NCBI RefSeq assembly: GCF_017876545.1
Contig: NZ_JAGIOD010000002.1
Coordinates: 682,001-746,000 of the forward strand
Length of the DNA stretch: 64,000 bases
From: Brachybacterium sacelli
GTDB lineage: Bacteria; Actinomycetota; Actinomycetes; Actinomycetales; Dermabacteraceae
Direction: 5' to 3'
This document shows, piece after piece, positions 24,832-34,178 of the stretch; position 1 is the first letter of the stretch; each line of letters opens with the position of its first letter. Position numbers and translations under genes: made by a program. The notes below the pieces were generated by a model. The model was given only the letters and a program-made list of their open reading frames with translations, did not search any database and was not told the origin of the DNA.

Positions 24832-26064
24832 GTGTCGAAGCCCCCGCAGCCTCCCGGTCCCTCCGCTCCTCCCGCCGCCGACGCGCCCCACGGGGCTCGC
24901 CGGGTCGGCATCATCGGCGCCGGTCAGCTGGCCCGCATGATGCTGGGCCCCGCCATCGAGCTGGGCCTGACCGCTCCCGTGCTCGCCACCTCCCGCGAGG
25001 AGAGCGCCGCGGCCGTCGCCGGCCAGGTGCACCTGGGACGTCACGACGACGAGCAGGCAGTGCGCACGCTCGCCGGCGAGGTGGACGTGCTCACCTTCGA
25101 CCACGAGCACGTGCCCGCCGCGATCCTCGAACCGATCGGCGCCGAGAGCCTGGCCGCCGTGCGACCGGGGCCCGCCGCCCTCGCCCACGCCCAGGACAAG
25201 CTGGTCATGCGCGAACGCCTGACCGCGCTGGGCCATCCCTGCCCGCGCTGGTGGCGGGTCGGCAGCCGCGCGGACCTCGCCGAGGCGCTCGAGCGGACCG
25301 GGGGCCGCCTGGTGGTCAAGACCCCGCGGGGTGGCTACGACGCCCACGGCGTGCGGGTCCTCGACGCCGCCGACCAGGCCGACGACTGGCTGTCGGAGCA
25401 CGGCCAGCTGCTCGCCGAGGAGCTGGTCCCCTTCACCCGGGAGCTGTCCGCCCAGGTGGCGCGCCGTCCCGGCGGCGAGGCGGTCGCGTACCCCGTCGTG
25501 CAGTCGCTCCAGAAGGACGGCGTCTGCTACGAGGTCGTCGCCCCGGCCCCCGGCCTCGACGAGTCCGCCCAGCAGCGCATCCAGGCCCTGGCCCTCGCGA
25601 TCGCCGAGGATCTCGAGGTGGTCGGGATGCTCGCCGTCGAGCTGTTCGAGACCGCCGACGGCGAGGTCAGCGTCAACGAGCTCGCGATGCGCCCGCACAA
25701 CACCGGCCACTGGTCCATGGACGGCGCCGTGACCGGGCAGTTCGAGCAGCATCTGCGCGCCGTGGCCGATCTGCCGTTGGGTGCCACCACCCCCCGGGGC
25801 CCGGTCGCGGTGATGGTGAACCTGCTCGGCGGCGCCGCCGAGGACCTCGCCCCGGGCGCCCACGCCGCCCTCGCCGCCGACCCGGAGCTGAAGGTCCACC
25901 TGTACGGCAAGTCCGTGCGTCCGGGCCGCAAGATCGGCCATGTCACCCTGGTGGGCGAGGACGCGGGGGACCTGCTCGCGCGCGCCCACCGCGCCGAGCG
26001 CCTCATCGTCGACGGCCCCGCCACCGCAGCGCCCGCAGACGGCACGACGAAGGAGACCCGATGA
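24832..26064 (+). CDS. purK: 5-(carboxyamino)imidazole ribonucleotide synthase
   Basis: 410 residues of the ATP-grasp superfamily. It converts AIR, bicarbonate and ATP to N5-CAIR in de novo purine synthesis. N-terminal [14 protein letters not shown] (about 24-37) follows a Pro/Ala-rich 20-residue lead. Then come [23 protein letters not shown] (ATP-grasp loop), [14 protein letters not shown] and [17 protein letters not shown]. The start is GTG 24832, placed by the leaderless -10 and by family alignment. The stop overlaps purE (ATGA), so the two consecutive pathway enzymes are coupled. Confidence 0.95.
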   Translation: MSKPPQPPGPSAPPAADAPHGARRVGIIGAGQLARMMLGPAIELGLTAPVLATSREESAAAVAGQVHLGRHDDEQAVRTLAGEVDVLTFDHEHVPAAILEPIGAESLAAVRPGPAALAHAQDKLVMRERLTALGHPCPRWWRVGSRADLAEALERTGGRLVVKTPRGGYDAHGVRVLDAADQADDWLSEHGQLLAEELVPFTRELSAQVARRPGGEAVAYPVVQSLQKDGVCYEVVAPAPGLDESAQQRIQALALAIAEDLEVVGMLAVELFETADGEVSVNELAMRPHNTGHWSMDGAVTGQFEQHLRAVADLPLGATTPRGPVAVMVNLLGGAAEDLAPGAHAALAADPELKVHLYGKSVRPGRKIGHVTLVGEDAGDLLARAHRAERLIVDGPATAAPADGTTKETR

Positions 26065-26579
26065 CCGAGACCGCGTCCAGCCCCCTGGTGGGCATCGTCA
26101 TGGGCTCCGACTCCGACCACCCGGTGATGAAGGCGGCGGAGGAGGCACTCGCCGAGTTCGGCATCGAGGCCGAGGTCGACGTCGTCTCCGCCCACCGGAT
26201 GCCCGAGGACATGATCACCTGGGGCCGCTCCGCCGCCGAGCGCGGCCTGCGCGTCGTCATCGCCGGTGCCGGGGGAGCGGCGCACCTGCCCGGGATGCTC
26301 GCCTCCCTCACCCCGCTGCCCGTGATCGGCGTGCCCGTGCCCCTGAAGCACCTCGACGGCATGGACTCCCTGCTCTCGATCGTGCAGATGCCCGCCGGGG
26401 TGCCGGTGGCGACCGTCTCGATCGGCGGGGCCCGCAACGCCGGCCTGCTGGCCGCCCGGATCCTGTCCGCCGGAGGCGACGAACAGGCCGAGCGTCTCCG
26501 GGAGCGCATGGTCGCCTTCCAGTCCGAGCTGCGGGAGATCGCCGTGCGCAAGGGGGAGACCCTCCGCGCCCAGCGCTGA
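26061..26579 (+). CDS. purE: 5-(carboxyamino)imidazole ribonucleotide mutase
   Basis: 172 residues, class I PurE. It moves the carboxylate of N5-CAIR to carbon 4, giving [17 protein letters not shown] (phosphate/ribose site), SAHRMPEDM with the catalytic His, and [20 protein letters not shown] are intact. AAGGAGACCC precedes the ATG at 26061, which overlaps the purK stop. An acyltransferase gene begins 10 bases after the stop, so transcription may continue into the glycan locus. Confidence 0.95.
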   Translation: MTETASSPLVGIVMGSDSDHPVMKAAEEALAEFGIEAEVDVVSAHRMPEDMITWGRSAAERGLRVVIAGAGGAAHLPGMLASLTPLPVIGVPVPLKHLDGMDSLLSIVQMPAGVPVATVSIGGARNAGLLAARILSAGGDEQAERLRERMVAFQSELREIAVRKGETLRAQR

Positions 26580-26589
26580 GATCCCGCCC

Positions 26590-27783
26590 ATGGACCGATC
26601 GCCCGCCCGCCCACCGGTCCGGATCGCCTGGCTGGACCTCGCGCGGGCGATCTCGATCCTGCTGGTGGTGCTCTACCACGTGGCGGTCTCGGCGGGCCCC
26701 GAGCTGCTCGGCGGCAGCGGGTCGCCGGCGGCCAGGTGGTGGACCGGCGTGAACGTCGCGCTCATCCCGCTGCGGATGCCGCTGTTCTTCCTCGTCGCCG
26801 GGGCCCTGGCCACCCGGGCCGTCCAGCGTCCCTGGCGGGCCGTGCTGCGGCCCCGAGTGCTCGATCTGCTGTGGCCGTATCTGCTGTGGTGCCTGCTGTT
26901 CGCCGTCACCGGCTGGCCGCGCTACGCCCCCGCCGATCCCCTCGGCTTCCTCGCGGGAGAGGTCACCGGCATGCTGGTGATCGGCTCCCCGTACTGGTTC
27001 ATCGCCGTGCTGCCGCTGTTCTTCGTCCTCGCTCGGCCAGGACGGCGCCGGCCGGCGGTGACCGTGGCCCTCGCCCTCGCGGCCTATCTCCTGGCCCCCG
27101 TCCTGCAGGCGTGGATGGTCACCGCCGGCACGGATCCGGACCTCGCCTACGGGGTCTTCCAGGTCACCGACAACGCCCTGTGGTATCTCCTCGGAGTCGT
27201 GCTGCACGGGGCTCTGCTGCGCGCCGGCGATCGGGTGCGTGCCCTCCCGGGCCTCCTCACGGGCACGGCGCTGCTACTCGTCTTCGGCATGCTGGCCGCC
27301 GCCGTCCTGCGCAGCGAGGCACCGCTCGCCGTGGTGCGGCTGCTCGAGCTCGCCGCCTCGCTGACGGGGCTGGCCGCTGCCGTCCGCCTGATCCCGCTGC
27401 TGGCCCGCCGGGGCGCTCTCGCCCGCCTCGGCGCCCATCTCGGCAGCCGCACCCTGGTGATCTACCTCGTCCACCCCGTCCTGCTCAACGTCGGTGTCGT
27501 GCTGTGGATGCGCGTGGGCGCCGACGACCTCATCACGACCGTCGCCCGGGAGCTGCTCCTGATCCCCGTCCTCGCGGCGCTCGCCGTGCTCGGCTCCCTC
27601 GCCCTCGACCGGGCCCTCGCGCGGTGGGGGCCCGGCTGGTTGCTCGCGGCGCCGGGAGCCGGACGCTCCCGCCGGGAGATGCCACCCCGTGGGGCGGCGT
27701 CCGGCCCGCCGGTGGGGGCCGGCCCGTCGGCAGGGCGGTCCGATCGACCCGGTCCCTCGCGGTATCGTCGCAGTCATGAGTGA
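26590..27783 (+). CDS. Acyltransferase-3 family membrane protein
   Basis: 397 residues with about ten membrane helices. The N-terminus reads IAWLDLARAISILLVVLYHV, the acyltransferase-3 signature with the catalytic His of the first helix. FFLVAGALATRA and a late YLVHPVLLN helix also fit. Members O-acetylate (or succinylate) sugars or lipids at the membrane, using a cytoplasmic acyl donor. Here the surface glycan made by the following genes is the likely acceptor (inference). The C-terminal 50 residues are Gly/Pro/Arg-rich and cytoplasmic. It overlaps the next gene by 8 bases. Confidence 0.88.
   Translation: MDRSPARPPVRIAWLDLARAISILLVVLYHVAVSAGPELLGGSGSPAARWWTGVNVALIPLRMPLFFLVAGALATRAVQRPWRAVLRPRVLDLLWPYLLWCLLFAVTGWPRYAPADPLGFLAGEVTGMLVIGSPYWFIAVLPLFFVLARPGRRRPAVTVALALAAYLLAPVLQAWMVTAGTDPDLAYGVFQVTDNALWYLLGVVLHGALLRAGDRVRALPGLLTGTALLLVFGMLAAAVLRSEAPLAVVRLLELAASLTGLAAAVRLIPLLARRGALARLGAHLGSRTLVIYLVHPVLLNVGVVLWMRVGADDLITTVARELLLIPVLAALAVLGSLALDRALARWGPGWLLAAPGAGRSRREMPPRGAASGPPVGAGPSAGRSDRPGPSRYRRSHE
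27763..27768 (+). promoter_or_regulatory. -10 box of a probable leaderless promoter (WbpD-type gene)
   Basis: TATCGT, then 7 bases, then ATG 27776, inside the end of the acyltransferase-3 gene. It fits the same -10-to-start spacing as purK and the response regulator and would give the amino-sugar genes their own promoter. Confidence 0.45.
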
Positions 27784-28462
27784 GACACCCGCTTACCGGG
27801 TCGCCCCCGGTGCCGACATCTCGGAGGACGCGACCATCGGGGACGGGAGCTCGATCTGGCATCTCGCCCAGGTGAGGGAGGGGGCCCACCTCGGCACGAA
27901 CTGCATCGTCGGCCGTGGAGCGTACATCGGCAGCGGTGTGCGCATGGGCGACGGCTGCAAGATCCAGAACCACGCGCTGGTCTACGAGCCCGCCGAGCTC
28001 GCCGACGGCGTCTTCGTCGGCCCCGCGGCGGTCTTCACCAACGACCACTTCCCGCGTGCGGTCAATCCCGACCTCACCCCCAAGTCGCCCTCCGACTGGG
28101 ACGCCGTCGGCGTGACCTGCGAGACCGGCGCCTCGATCGGTGCCCGCGCGGTCTGCGTGGCACCGCTGAGGATCGGCGCCTGGGCGATGGTCGCCGCCGG
28201 GGCCACGGTGGTCAAGGACGTACCCCCGCACGCCCTCGTGGCAGGGGTCCCCGCCCGTCGCCTGGCCTGGGTGGGCCGCTCCGGCGAGAAGCTGGTCCCC
28301 GCGTCCGACGGCACCGACGCCTGGGTGTGTCCCGCCACCGGCGAGTGGTACATCCCCGACGACTCCACCGGCGGGCTCCTGCTCGCCTCCTCCCCGCTGG
28401 CCGGCGCCCCGCGCCCGGCCGAGCTCACCGACCCCGACGAACAGGATGGAACGTCCGCATGA
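27776..28462 (+). CDS. WbpD/WlbB-type sugar N-acetyltransferase
   Basis: 228 residues with a left-handed parallel beta-helix made of hexapeptide repeats (residues about 10-165: ISEDATIGDGSSIWH, VGRGAYIGSGVRMGDGCKIQ, ASIGARAVCVAPLRIGAWAM). VFTNDHFPRA and the closing PARRLAWVG match acetyltransferases acting on UDP-3-amino sugars, such as WbpD/WlbB. These make UDP-GlcNAc3NAcA from UDP-GlcNAc(3NH2)A and acetyl-CoA. A tail of about 45 residues containing a single Cys in WVCPATGEWY is extra. The ATG was chosen by homology and the -10 spacing. The stop overlaps the aminotransferase start (ATGA). Confidence 0.88.
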   Translation: MSETPAYRVAPGADISEDATIGDGSSIWHLAQVREGAHLGTNCIVGRGAYIGSGVRMGDGCKIQNHALVYEPAELADGVFVGPAAVFTNDHFPRAVNPDLTPKSPSDWDAVGVTCETGASIGARAVCVAPLRIGAWAMVAAGATVVKDVPPHALVAGVPARRLAWVGRSGEKLVPASDGTDAWVCPATGEWYIPDDSTGGLLLASSPLAGAPRPAELTDPDEQDGTSA

Positions 28463-29568
28463 ACAGTGAACGAACGATGATCCCTCCGGCGAAGCCGATC
28501 ATCGGGCAGGACGAGCGGGACGCGGTCGATCGCGTGCTGGCCTCGGGGATGGTGGCGCAGGGCCCGGAGGTCGCGGCCTTCGAGCAGGAGTTCTCGGCGG
28601 CCCTGGCGGGCGGCCGGGAGGTGGTCGCCGTCAACTCGGGCACCTCCGGGCAGCACCTGGGGATGCTGGGGCTGGGCCTGGGGGCCGGCGGCGAGGTGAT
28701 CGTGCCCTCGTTCACCTTCGCGGCGACGGCGAACTCGGTGGCGGTGTGCGGAGGCACGCCGGTGTTCGTGGACGTGGACCCGGAGACCTTCACGGTCGAT
28801 CCCGCGGCGATCGAGGCCGCGATCACCGAGCGTACGGTCGGGATCCAGCCGGTGCATCTGTACGGGCATCCGGCAGAGATGGACCGGATCTGTGCGATCG
28901 CCGAGGCGCATGGGCTGTGGGTGTTCGAGGACGCGGCGCAGGCGCACGGGGCGTCCTGGCAGGGCTCGCCGGTGGGCACCTTCGGCGACGGGGCGATGTA
29001 CTCGCTGTACCCGACGAAGAACATGACCTCCGGCGAGGGCGGCATGGTCGCCTGCGGCACGGCGGAGCTGGCGCGGCAGGTGCGGTTGCTGCGGAACCAG
29101 GGGATGGAGACGCAGTACGCGAACGAGGTCGCGGGCTACAACAACCGCATGACCGACATCCACGCGGCGATCGGCCGGGTCCAGCTCGGCAAGCTGCCGG
29201 CCTGGACCACGACCCGGCAGCAGAACGCGGCCTACTTCGACGCGCACCTGCGCGGCGTGGTGGCGCCCGTGGTGCGGGAGGCCGCGAGCCACGTGTACCA
29301 CCAGTACACGGTGCGGATCGAAGGCGCCTCGGCGGCGGAGCGGGACGCCTTCGCGACCGCACTGCGCGAGGAGCACCAGGTGGGATGCGGCGTGTACTAC
29401 CCGACGCCGGTGCACCGCCTGGCGACGTTCCGGGTGGAGCGGGACCTGCCGGTCACCGAGATGCTGGCCCGCGAGGTGCTGTCGCTGCCGGTGCATCCGA
29501 GCATCTCCGCGGAGGACAGGGAGCGGATCGTGGAGGCTGTGAACACCGTGGCGAGAGCGGGGGCGTGA
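28459..29568 (+). CDS. DegT/DnrJ/EryC1 sugar aminotransferase (WbpE/WlbC type)
   Basis: 369 residues, PLP-dependent. NSGTSGQHLGMLGLGL at about 55-72 binds the cofactor phosphate, WVFEDAAQAHGA holds the Asp that pairs with the pyridine N, and Lys187 in YPTKNMTSGEGG forms the internal aldimine. RNQGM and EVAGYNNRMTDIHAAIG are typical of sugar aminotransferases. With the neighbouring oxidoreductase it should convert the 3-keto UDP-sugar acid to the 3-amino form using glutamate. A second in-frame ATG is at 28477. It overlaps both neighbours by 4 bases. Confidence 0.9.
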   Translation: MNSERTMIPPAKPIIGQDERDAVDRVLASGMVAQGPEVAAFEQEFSAALAGGREVVAVNSGTSGQHLGMLGLGLGAGGEVIVPSFTFAATANSVAVCGGTPVFVDVDPETFTVDPAAIEAAITERTVGIQPVHLYGHPAEMDRICAIAEAHGLWVFEDAAQAHGASWQGSPVGTFGDGAMYSLYPTKNMTSGEGGMVACGTAELARQVRLLRNQGMETQYANEVAGYNNRMTDIHAAIGRVQLGKLPAWTTTRQQNAAYFDAHLRGVVAPVVREAASHVYHQYTVRIEGASAAERDAFATALREEHQVGCGVYYPTPVHRLATFRVERDLPVTEMLAREVLSLPVHPSISAEDRERIVEAVNTVARAGA

Positions 29569-30584
29569 GCGTGACGAGGACTCTGCGGGCCGGACTGATC
29601 GGTCTGGGCATGATGGGCCGCCATCACGCCCGCAATCTGCAGGCGCTCGAGGGCGTCGAGCTGGTGGCGGTGGCCGATGCCCACGGCGACCCCCACGGGG
29701 CGGCGCCCGGCTTTGACGTGCTGCCGGACGTCGAGGCGCTGATCGCTGCGGGAATCGACTACGCGGTGGTGGCGGTGCCCACCCAGTTCCACCGGAACGT
29801 GGCGCTGACCCTGGCCGGCGCCGGGGTGCACTGCATCGTCGAGAAGCCGCTGGCCTTCGACATCAGCGAGGCCGAGGAGATCACCGCCGCCTTCGAGCGG
29901 GCCGGCCTGGTCGGCGCGGTGGGCTACATCGAGCGCTACAACCCGGCGCTGCAGGAGATGCGGCGGCGCATCGCCGACGGTCAGCTCGGTGAGATCTACC
30001 AGATCGTCACCCGTCGGCAGGGCGGCTTCCCGGCGCGGATCGCCGACGTCGGCGTGGTCAAGGACCTCGCCACCCACGATCTCGACCTCACCGCCTGGGT
30101 CGCGCAGTCGCAGTTCGCCGACGTGGCCGCGACCTCGACCCGACGCAGCGGCCGCAGCGACGAGGACATGGTCTCGATCACCGGTCGACTCGAGGACGGG
30201 ACCATCACCAACCACCTGGTGAACTGGCTGTCCCCCTTCAAGGAGCGCGTCACCGTGGTGACCGGGGAGAAGGGCGCCCTGGTCGGGGACACCGTCAACG
30301 CTGATCTCACCTTCCACGCCAACGCCCAGGCAACCACCAACCTGTGGGAGTCCATGGCCTCGTTCCGCGGCGTCAGTGAGGGCGACTCCATCACCTACTC
30401 GCTCCAGCGCAAGGAGCCATTGGCCACCGAGCACGAGGCGTTCCGCGACGCGATCCTCGGCGACAGCTCGAACATCGTCACCATGCGCGAGGGCCTGCAC
30501 ACCGTCCGCACCGTGGAGGGAGTCCTCCAGTCCGCCCGGGACCGCAGCGTCGTCCACCTCGACGGACCCGCCACCGGTGGCTGA
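29565..30584 (+). CDS. Gfo/Idh/MocA-family sugar oxidoreductase (WbpB/WlbA type)
   Basis: 339 residues. The N-terminal Rossmann fold has GLIGLGMMGRHHARNLQA and the family's VEKPLAF loop (Lys/Pro). The C-terminal domain contains DLATHDLDLTAWV with the usual active-site His/Asp. WbpB/WlbA enzymes oxidise carbon 3 of UDP-GlcNAcA with NAD, before transamination by WbpE. The immediate neighbours are exactly the WbpE- and WbpD-type genes. The start is GTG 29565 overlapping the aminotransferase stop (GTGA); a GTG at 29571 is possible. The end overlaps the next glycosyltransferase by 8 bases. Confidence 0.9.
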   Translation: MSVTRTLRAGLIGLGMMGRHHARNLQALEGVELVAVADAHGDPHGAAPGFDVLPDVEALIAAGIDYAVVAVPTQFHRNVALTLAGAGVHCIVEKPLAFDISEAEEITAAFERAGLVGAVGYIERYNPALQEMRRRIADGQLGEIYQIVTRRQGGFPARIADVGVVKDLATHDLDLTAWVAQSQFADVAATSTRRSGRSDEDMVSITGRLEDGTITNHLVNWLSPFKERVTVVTGEKGALVGDTVNADLTFHANAQATTNLWESMASFRGVSEGDSITYSLQRKEPLATEHEAFRDAILGDSSNIVTMREGLHTVRTVEGVLQSARDRSVVHLDGPATGG

Positions 30585-32058
30585 CCTCTGGCCGCTGCTC
30601 GATCGCGCGGTCCGCGCGGGATCGCGGTTCGCGCGTCGCCTGCCCGGCACGGTCGGAGGAATGGGGATCTACTTCTCGGCGCGGCACCGCCTGGCCGCCG
30701 ACCCCGAGCGCACCGACTGGCGCGAGGACGTCGACGCGCTGCTCGCGCGCGCCGACCGCAGTCTGGCCCGCGGCCGGATCGCGGCCGGGCTGCGCTGGTA
30801 CGACAAGGCCCTGCGCATCAGCTACGACCCCTCCCTGCACCAGGCCGGCAGCTCGCCGCTGGCGGCCGACCCGGTCACCTTCCTGCGGGCGCTGCGGGAC
30901 TGCGCGACCGGGACGATCATGCTGCGTTCCGCCGTGCCCGCGGCCAGCGTCCCCGAGCGACCCGCGCCCCGGCCCGACGGCGACCGCACCCACCTGCTCG
31001 TCATCGCCCAGGAGAACTGGACCTTCATCCGGCCGCTGCTGGACGCCCTGCGTGCGACGGGGCGGTTCGAGATCCGCGAGATCGAGGTCGACGCGCTGCC
31101 GGACGCCGGCTTCCCGGACCGTGACCGGATCCTGCGCGGCCGCTACGACCTCGTGACGACCGGGGTGCGGATGCCGACCCCGCCCGGGGTGGCCGACGGG
31201 TACGACTGGGCCGACGTGGTGCTGGTCGAGTGGAGCCACCACGTGCTGACCTGGGTGACGCTGCTGGACCGGGCGCCGCGGGCCCTGATGGCCCGATTCC
31301 ACCGCTTCGAGGCGTTCACCCCCTTCGCGCTGTTGCACGACCACGCCCGCCTCGACCGGTTGCTGTACGTCGCGCCGCCGGTGTGGAACCTGGCCCGGGC
31401 CGCCGCCCCCGGGTTCGCCGACGTGCAGGCCGTGCAGGTGGGGAACCTGCTCGCGCGCGGTCTCGGCCCGGCTCCCGGCGAGGAGCGGGACCGGCACCTG
31501 CTGGTGCAGGTCGGCTGGCGGCGCGAGGTCAAGGACGTGCTGTTCACCCTCGAGGTCCTCACCCGGCTGCGCACCCACGATCCGCGCTACCGCCTGCGCC
31601 TCATCGGGCCCGGCCTGGCCGCCCCCACGGCCGCCGAGAGCTCCTACCATCGCCGGGTGCGCGCCCGCCTGGCCGCGCTCGGCCCCGAGGTGGTCGAGCA
31701 GCTCGGCCGGCGCGAGGACGTTCCCGCCCTGCTCGCCGAGTCCGGGCTGATCATCTCCTCCTCCCGCCACGAGGGGACCCATGAATCGATCATGGAGGGG
31801 CTGGCCGCCGGGTGCCCGGCCGTCATCCGCGACTGGCCCGACGCCGCGGACTACGGGGGACCGGGGACGTTGTACGGCAGCGACTGGGTGGTGACGGACG
31901 TCGAGGCCGCTGTGCAGAGGGTGCTCGAGGTCACCGCCGCCGAGCGCTACCCGGCGGCCGCCCGGGAGGCCCGGGAGTTCGCGCTCGCGCACCGGGACCC
32001 GGAGACCGTGGTCGCCGCGTACGAGCGGGCGCTGAGCGCGGACCCCGCCGCCGCATGA
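30577..32058 (+). CDS. GT-B glycosyltransferase, group 1-like
   Basis: 493 residues from a GTG overlapping the oxidoreductase by 8 bases. Residues 1-110 are Arg/Ala-rich and helical. The centre (about 135-290) resembles an N-terminal GT-B domain with VVLVEWSHHVLTWVTLLD. The C-terminal half has LVQVGWRREVKDVLFTLEVL, LRLIGPG and the donor-site segment SSSRHEGTHESIMEGLAAGC (Glu pair as in GT4). It likely adds one sugar of the surface glycan from a nucleotide donor at the inner membrane face. Donor and acceptor are unknown. The early start is less certain than the rest. Confidence 0.8.
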   Translation: MADLWPLLDRAVRAGSRFARRLPGTVGGMGIYFSARHRLAADPERTDWREDVDALLARADRSLARGRIAAGLRWYDKALRISYDPSLHQAGSSPLAADPVTFLRALRDCATGTIMLRSAVPAASVPERPAPRPDGDRTHLLVIAQENWTFIRPLLDALRATGRFEIREIEVDALPDAGFPDRDRILRGRYDLVTTGVRMPTPPGVADGYDWADVVLVEWSHHVLTWVTLLDRAPRALMARFHRFEAFTPFALLHDHARLDRLLYVAPPVWNLARAAAPGFADVQAVQVGNLLARGLGPAPGEERDRHLLVQVGWRREVKDVLFTLEVLTRLRTHDPRYRLRLIGPGLAAPTAAESSYHRRVRARLAALGPEVVEQLGRREDVPALLAESGLIISSSRHEGTHESIMEGLAAGCPAVIRDWPDAADYGGPGTLYGSDWVVTDVEAAVQRVLEVTAAERYPAAAREAREFALAHRDPETVVAAYERALSADPAAA

Positions 32059-32095
32059 GGGAACCCGTCCCTGCCGCCGGAGGGGGAGAGCGCCG

Positions 32096-34105
32096 ATGAA
32101 CTGGCTCCTGCCCGTGCTCGGCGCCTGGGCCCTGCTCGCCGTTCCCGGCCTGGTGCTGCTGTGGGCCGTCGGGGCACGGGTGAGCCTGCGGTGGGGAGTC
32201 GCGCCCGTCCTCACCGTCCTGCTCGTCGTGCTGCTGGGTGCCGTGTTCCACCTGCTGCGCATCCCCTGGGGCCTGGGGGCCGTGCTGCTCGGGGTCGCGG
32301 TCATCTGCTCGCTCGCCCTGCTGCTTCGACGCCGCCTCGACCGGAGCACCGGGCCGGGCCGACGCGGCACGACCGCGGCCGCCGCGGAGGACGCCGAGGT
32401 GGGCGGGGGCGAGGTCGCACCTCGTCTCCGGGTCCTCGACCTCGGTCCGGACGGCCCGCCCTGGGCCGGCGCGGCGGTCACCGCCGTCGCGGTGCTCGGC
32501 GGGATGCTGGTCGTCGCCGCCGCGTCCCGGCGGATGGGCGGGATCTCGACGCTGAACGGCAGCTACGACTCCTTCTTCCACCTCTCGGCGATCGCGACCA
32601 TCCGCGACGGCGGCGACGCCTTCCTCACCACCGCCCTGGAGGAGATCTACGGCAGCGCGACCTACTATCCCGTGGTCTTCGACTCCCTTGCCGCGCTGCT
32701 GCCGCTGGACGCCGTGAGCGCGGCGAACGCCCTGATGCTCGCGCTGCTGGCCGCCCTGCCCTCGGCCGTCGCGGCGCTGGTCGCGACTCTCGCCCCCCGC
32801 GGACGCACCGCGGGGGTGCTGGCGGCGCTGGCGGCCCTCGCCTCCACCCTGTTCCTGAGCGCCCCCGCCATGGCGCTGGTCATGGGGCTGTGGCCGGTCG
32901 TGCTCGGGGTTCTCTGCCTGCCCCTCGCGATCGCCTCCGCGATCCGCCTGGTCGACCGTCGCCACGGATCGCTCACTGTCCCGAGCGCCGCCGGTCACGG
33001 CGCCGTCTTGCTCGGCACCGCTCTCGCCCACCCCTCGATGCTGTTCTCTGTCGCGGTCGTGGCAGGGCTCCTGATCCTGGTCAGCGGCCTGCACCGGATC
33101 CGCGACGGCCAGCGCCGGCGAGGGCTGGTCCAGGTGGCCCTCGCCCTGACCGCGGCGGCGGCGTTCGTCATCGTCTCCGGGACGCTCCTCGGCGGCATGC
33201 ATCTGACGCGGCCCAGCGCGCAGGGACCGGGAGAGGTGCTGGGGGAGATCCTCGTCGACTCCCCGCGCATCCCGGCGATCGCCGCACCGTTCTGGCCTCT
33301 CGCGATGATCTGGCTGCTGGCGGTGCTCGGGACGATCGCCGCTCTGCGGGGACGCGAGGTGGTCGGGACCACGGCCGCCCTCGGCGTGCTCGCCGCGATC
33401 GTGCTGGGTGTGTCCACCCAGATCGACCATCCGCTCACGATCGCCCTGGTCAATCCCTGGTACGGGGCCCGAGAGCGGATAGCGCCGCTGATGATGTGCC
33501 TGCTGCTGGTGCTGATGGCCCGTGGCATGGCGGCCCTGATCGGGGCCGGCGGGGGACGGGCGCGCTCCCTGCTCGCTCCGGCGGCGGTGGCGCTCGTGCT
33601 GGTCACCGTCCTCGCCGGGACGCTCGTCCCCGGGAGGTGGCCGCTGATGGGCTCGCTCGCCTACACCGCCTACGGTCTGCAGCTGTCCCCCTACGTCACG
33701 CCCGCGGAGCGCGCGTTCATCGAGCGCACCGCCGCCGAGCTGCCCGCGGACGCGGTGGTCCTCGCCGATCCCCTGGACGGGGCTCCGCTGTACTGGTCCG
33801 TGGGCGGAGCGGAGACCGTGTTCCCCACCCTGTCGCGGCCGCTGACCCCGGACACCGCCCTGATCGCGCGCTACGCCCCGCGGGTCGATGATCCGTCGGC
33901 GGATTCTCACGACCGGATCTGCGCGGCGGTGGAGCGGGTGGGGCCGACGCACCTGTACCGCGACACCTCGGAGCACTCGGGGGAGCGGATGAACCCGGAG
34001 GTCTCGGCCCGGTGGAGTGGCGTCCACGACATCCCCCCGCACCGGCTGACCCTCCTCGCGCAGGATGGACCGTACGCTCTGTACGAGCTGGATCTCGCAT
34101 GCTGA
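32096..34105 (+). CDS. DUF6541-type polytopic membrane protein, GT-C-like (copy 1)
   Basis: 669 residues. About 12-14 hydrophobic helices fill residues 1-500, followed by a soluble extracytoplasmic domain of about 170 residues (AERAFIERTAAELPADAVVL, then YDLYELDLA-like end). The first large external loop has SYDSFFHLSAIATIRDGGDA. The paralogue at 44242-46173 carries DTLYHLSALQRIRETG at the same place. An acidic residue in the first external loop is the hallmark of GT-C glycosyltransferases, which use polyprenyl-phosphate sugars. GGAGGGGGAG precedes the ATG. Role as a lipid-sugar-dependent transferase is inferred. Confidence 0.75.
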   Translation: MNWLLPVLGAWALLAVPGLVLLWAVGARVSLRWGVAPVLTVLLVVLLGAVFHLLRIPWGLGAVLLGVAVICSLALLLRRRLDRSTGPGRRGTTAAAAEDAEVGGGEVAPRLRVLDLGPDGPPWAGAAVTAVAVLGGMLVVAAASRRMGGISTLNGSYDSFFHLSAIATIRDGGDAFLTTALEEIYGSATYYPVVFDSLAALLPLDAVSAANALMLALLAALPSAVAALVATLAPRGRTAGVLAALAALASTLFLSAPAMALVMGLWPVVLGVLCLPLAIASAIRLVDRRHGSLTVPSAAGHGAVLLGTALAHPSMLFSVAVVAGLLILVSGLHRIRDGQRRRGLVQVALALTAAAAFVIVSGTLLGGMHLTRPSAQGPGEVLGEILVDSPRIPAIAAPFWPLAMIWLLAVLGTIAALRGREVVGTTAALGVLAAIVLGVSTQIDHPLTIALVNPWYGARERIAPLMMCLLLVLMARGMAALIGAGGGRARSLLAPAAVALVLVTVLAGTLVPGRWPLMGSLAYTAYGLQLSPYVTPAERAFIERTAAELPADAVVLADPLDGAPLYWSVGGAETVFPTLSRPLTPDTALIARYAPRVDDPSADSHDRICAAVERVGPTHLYRDTSEHSGERMNPEVSARWSGVHDIPPHRLTLLAQDGPYALYELDLAC

Positions 34106-34178
34106 GCCGAGCCCTCGCCGCGCATCCGCCGGGGGACCGCCTCGGCGGACGAGGACCGACGACCGAGGAGAACACCAC

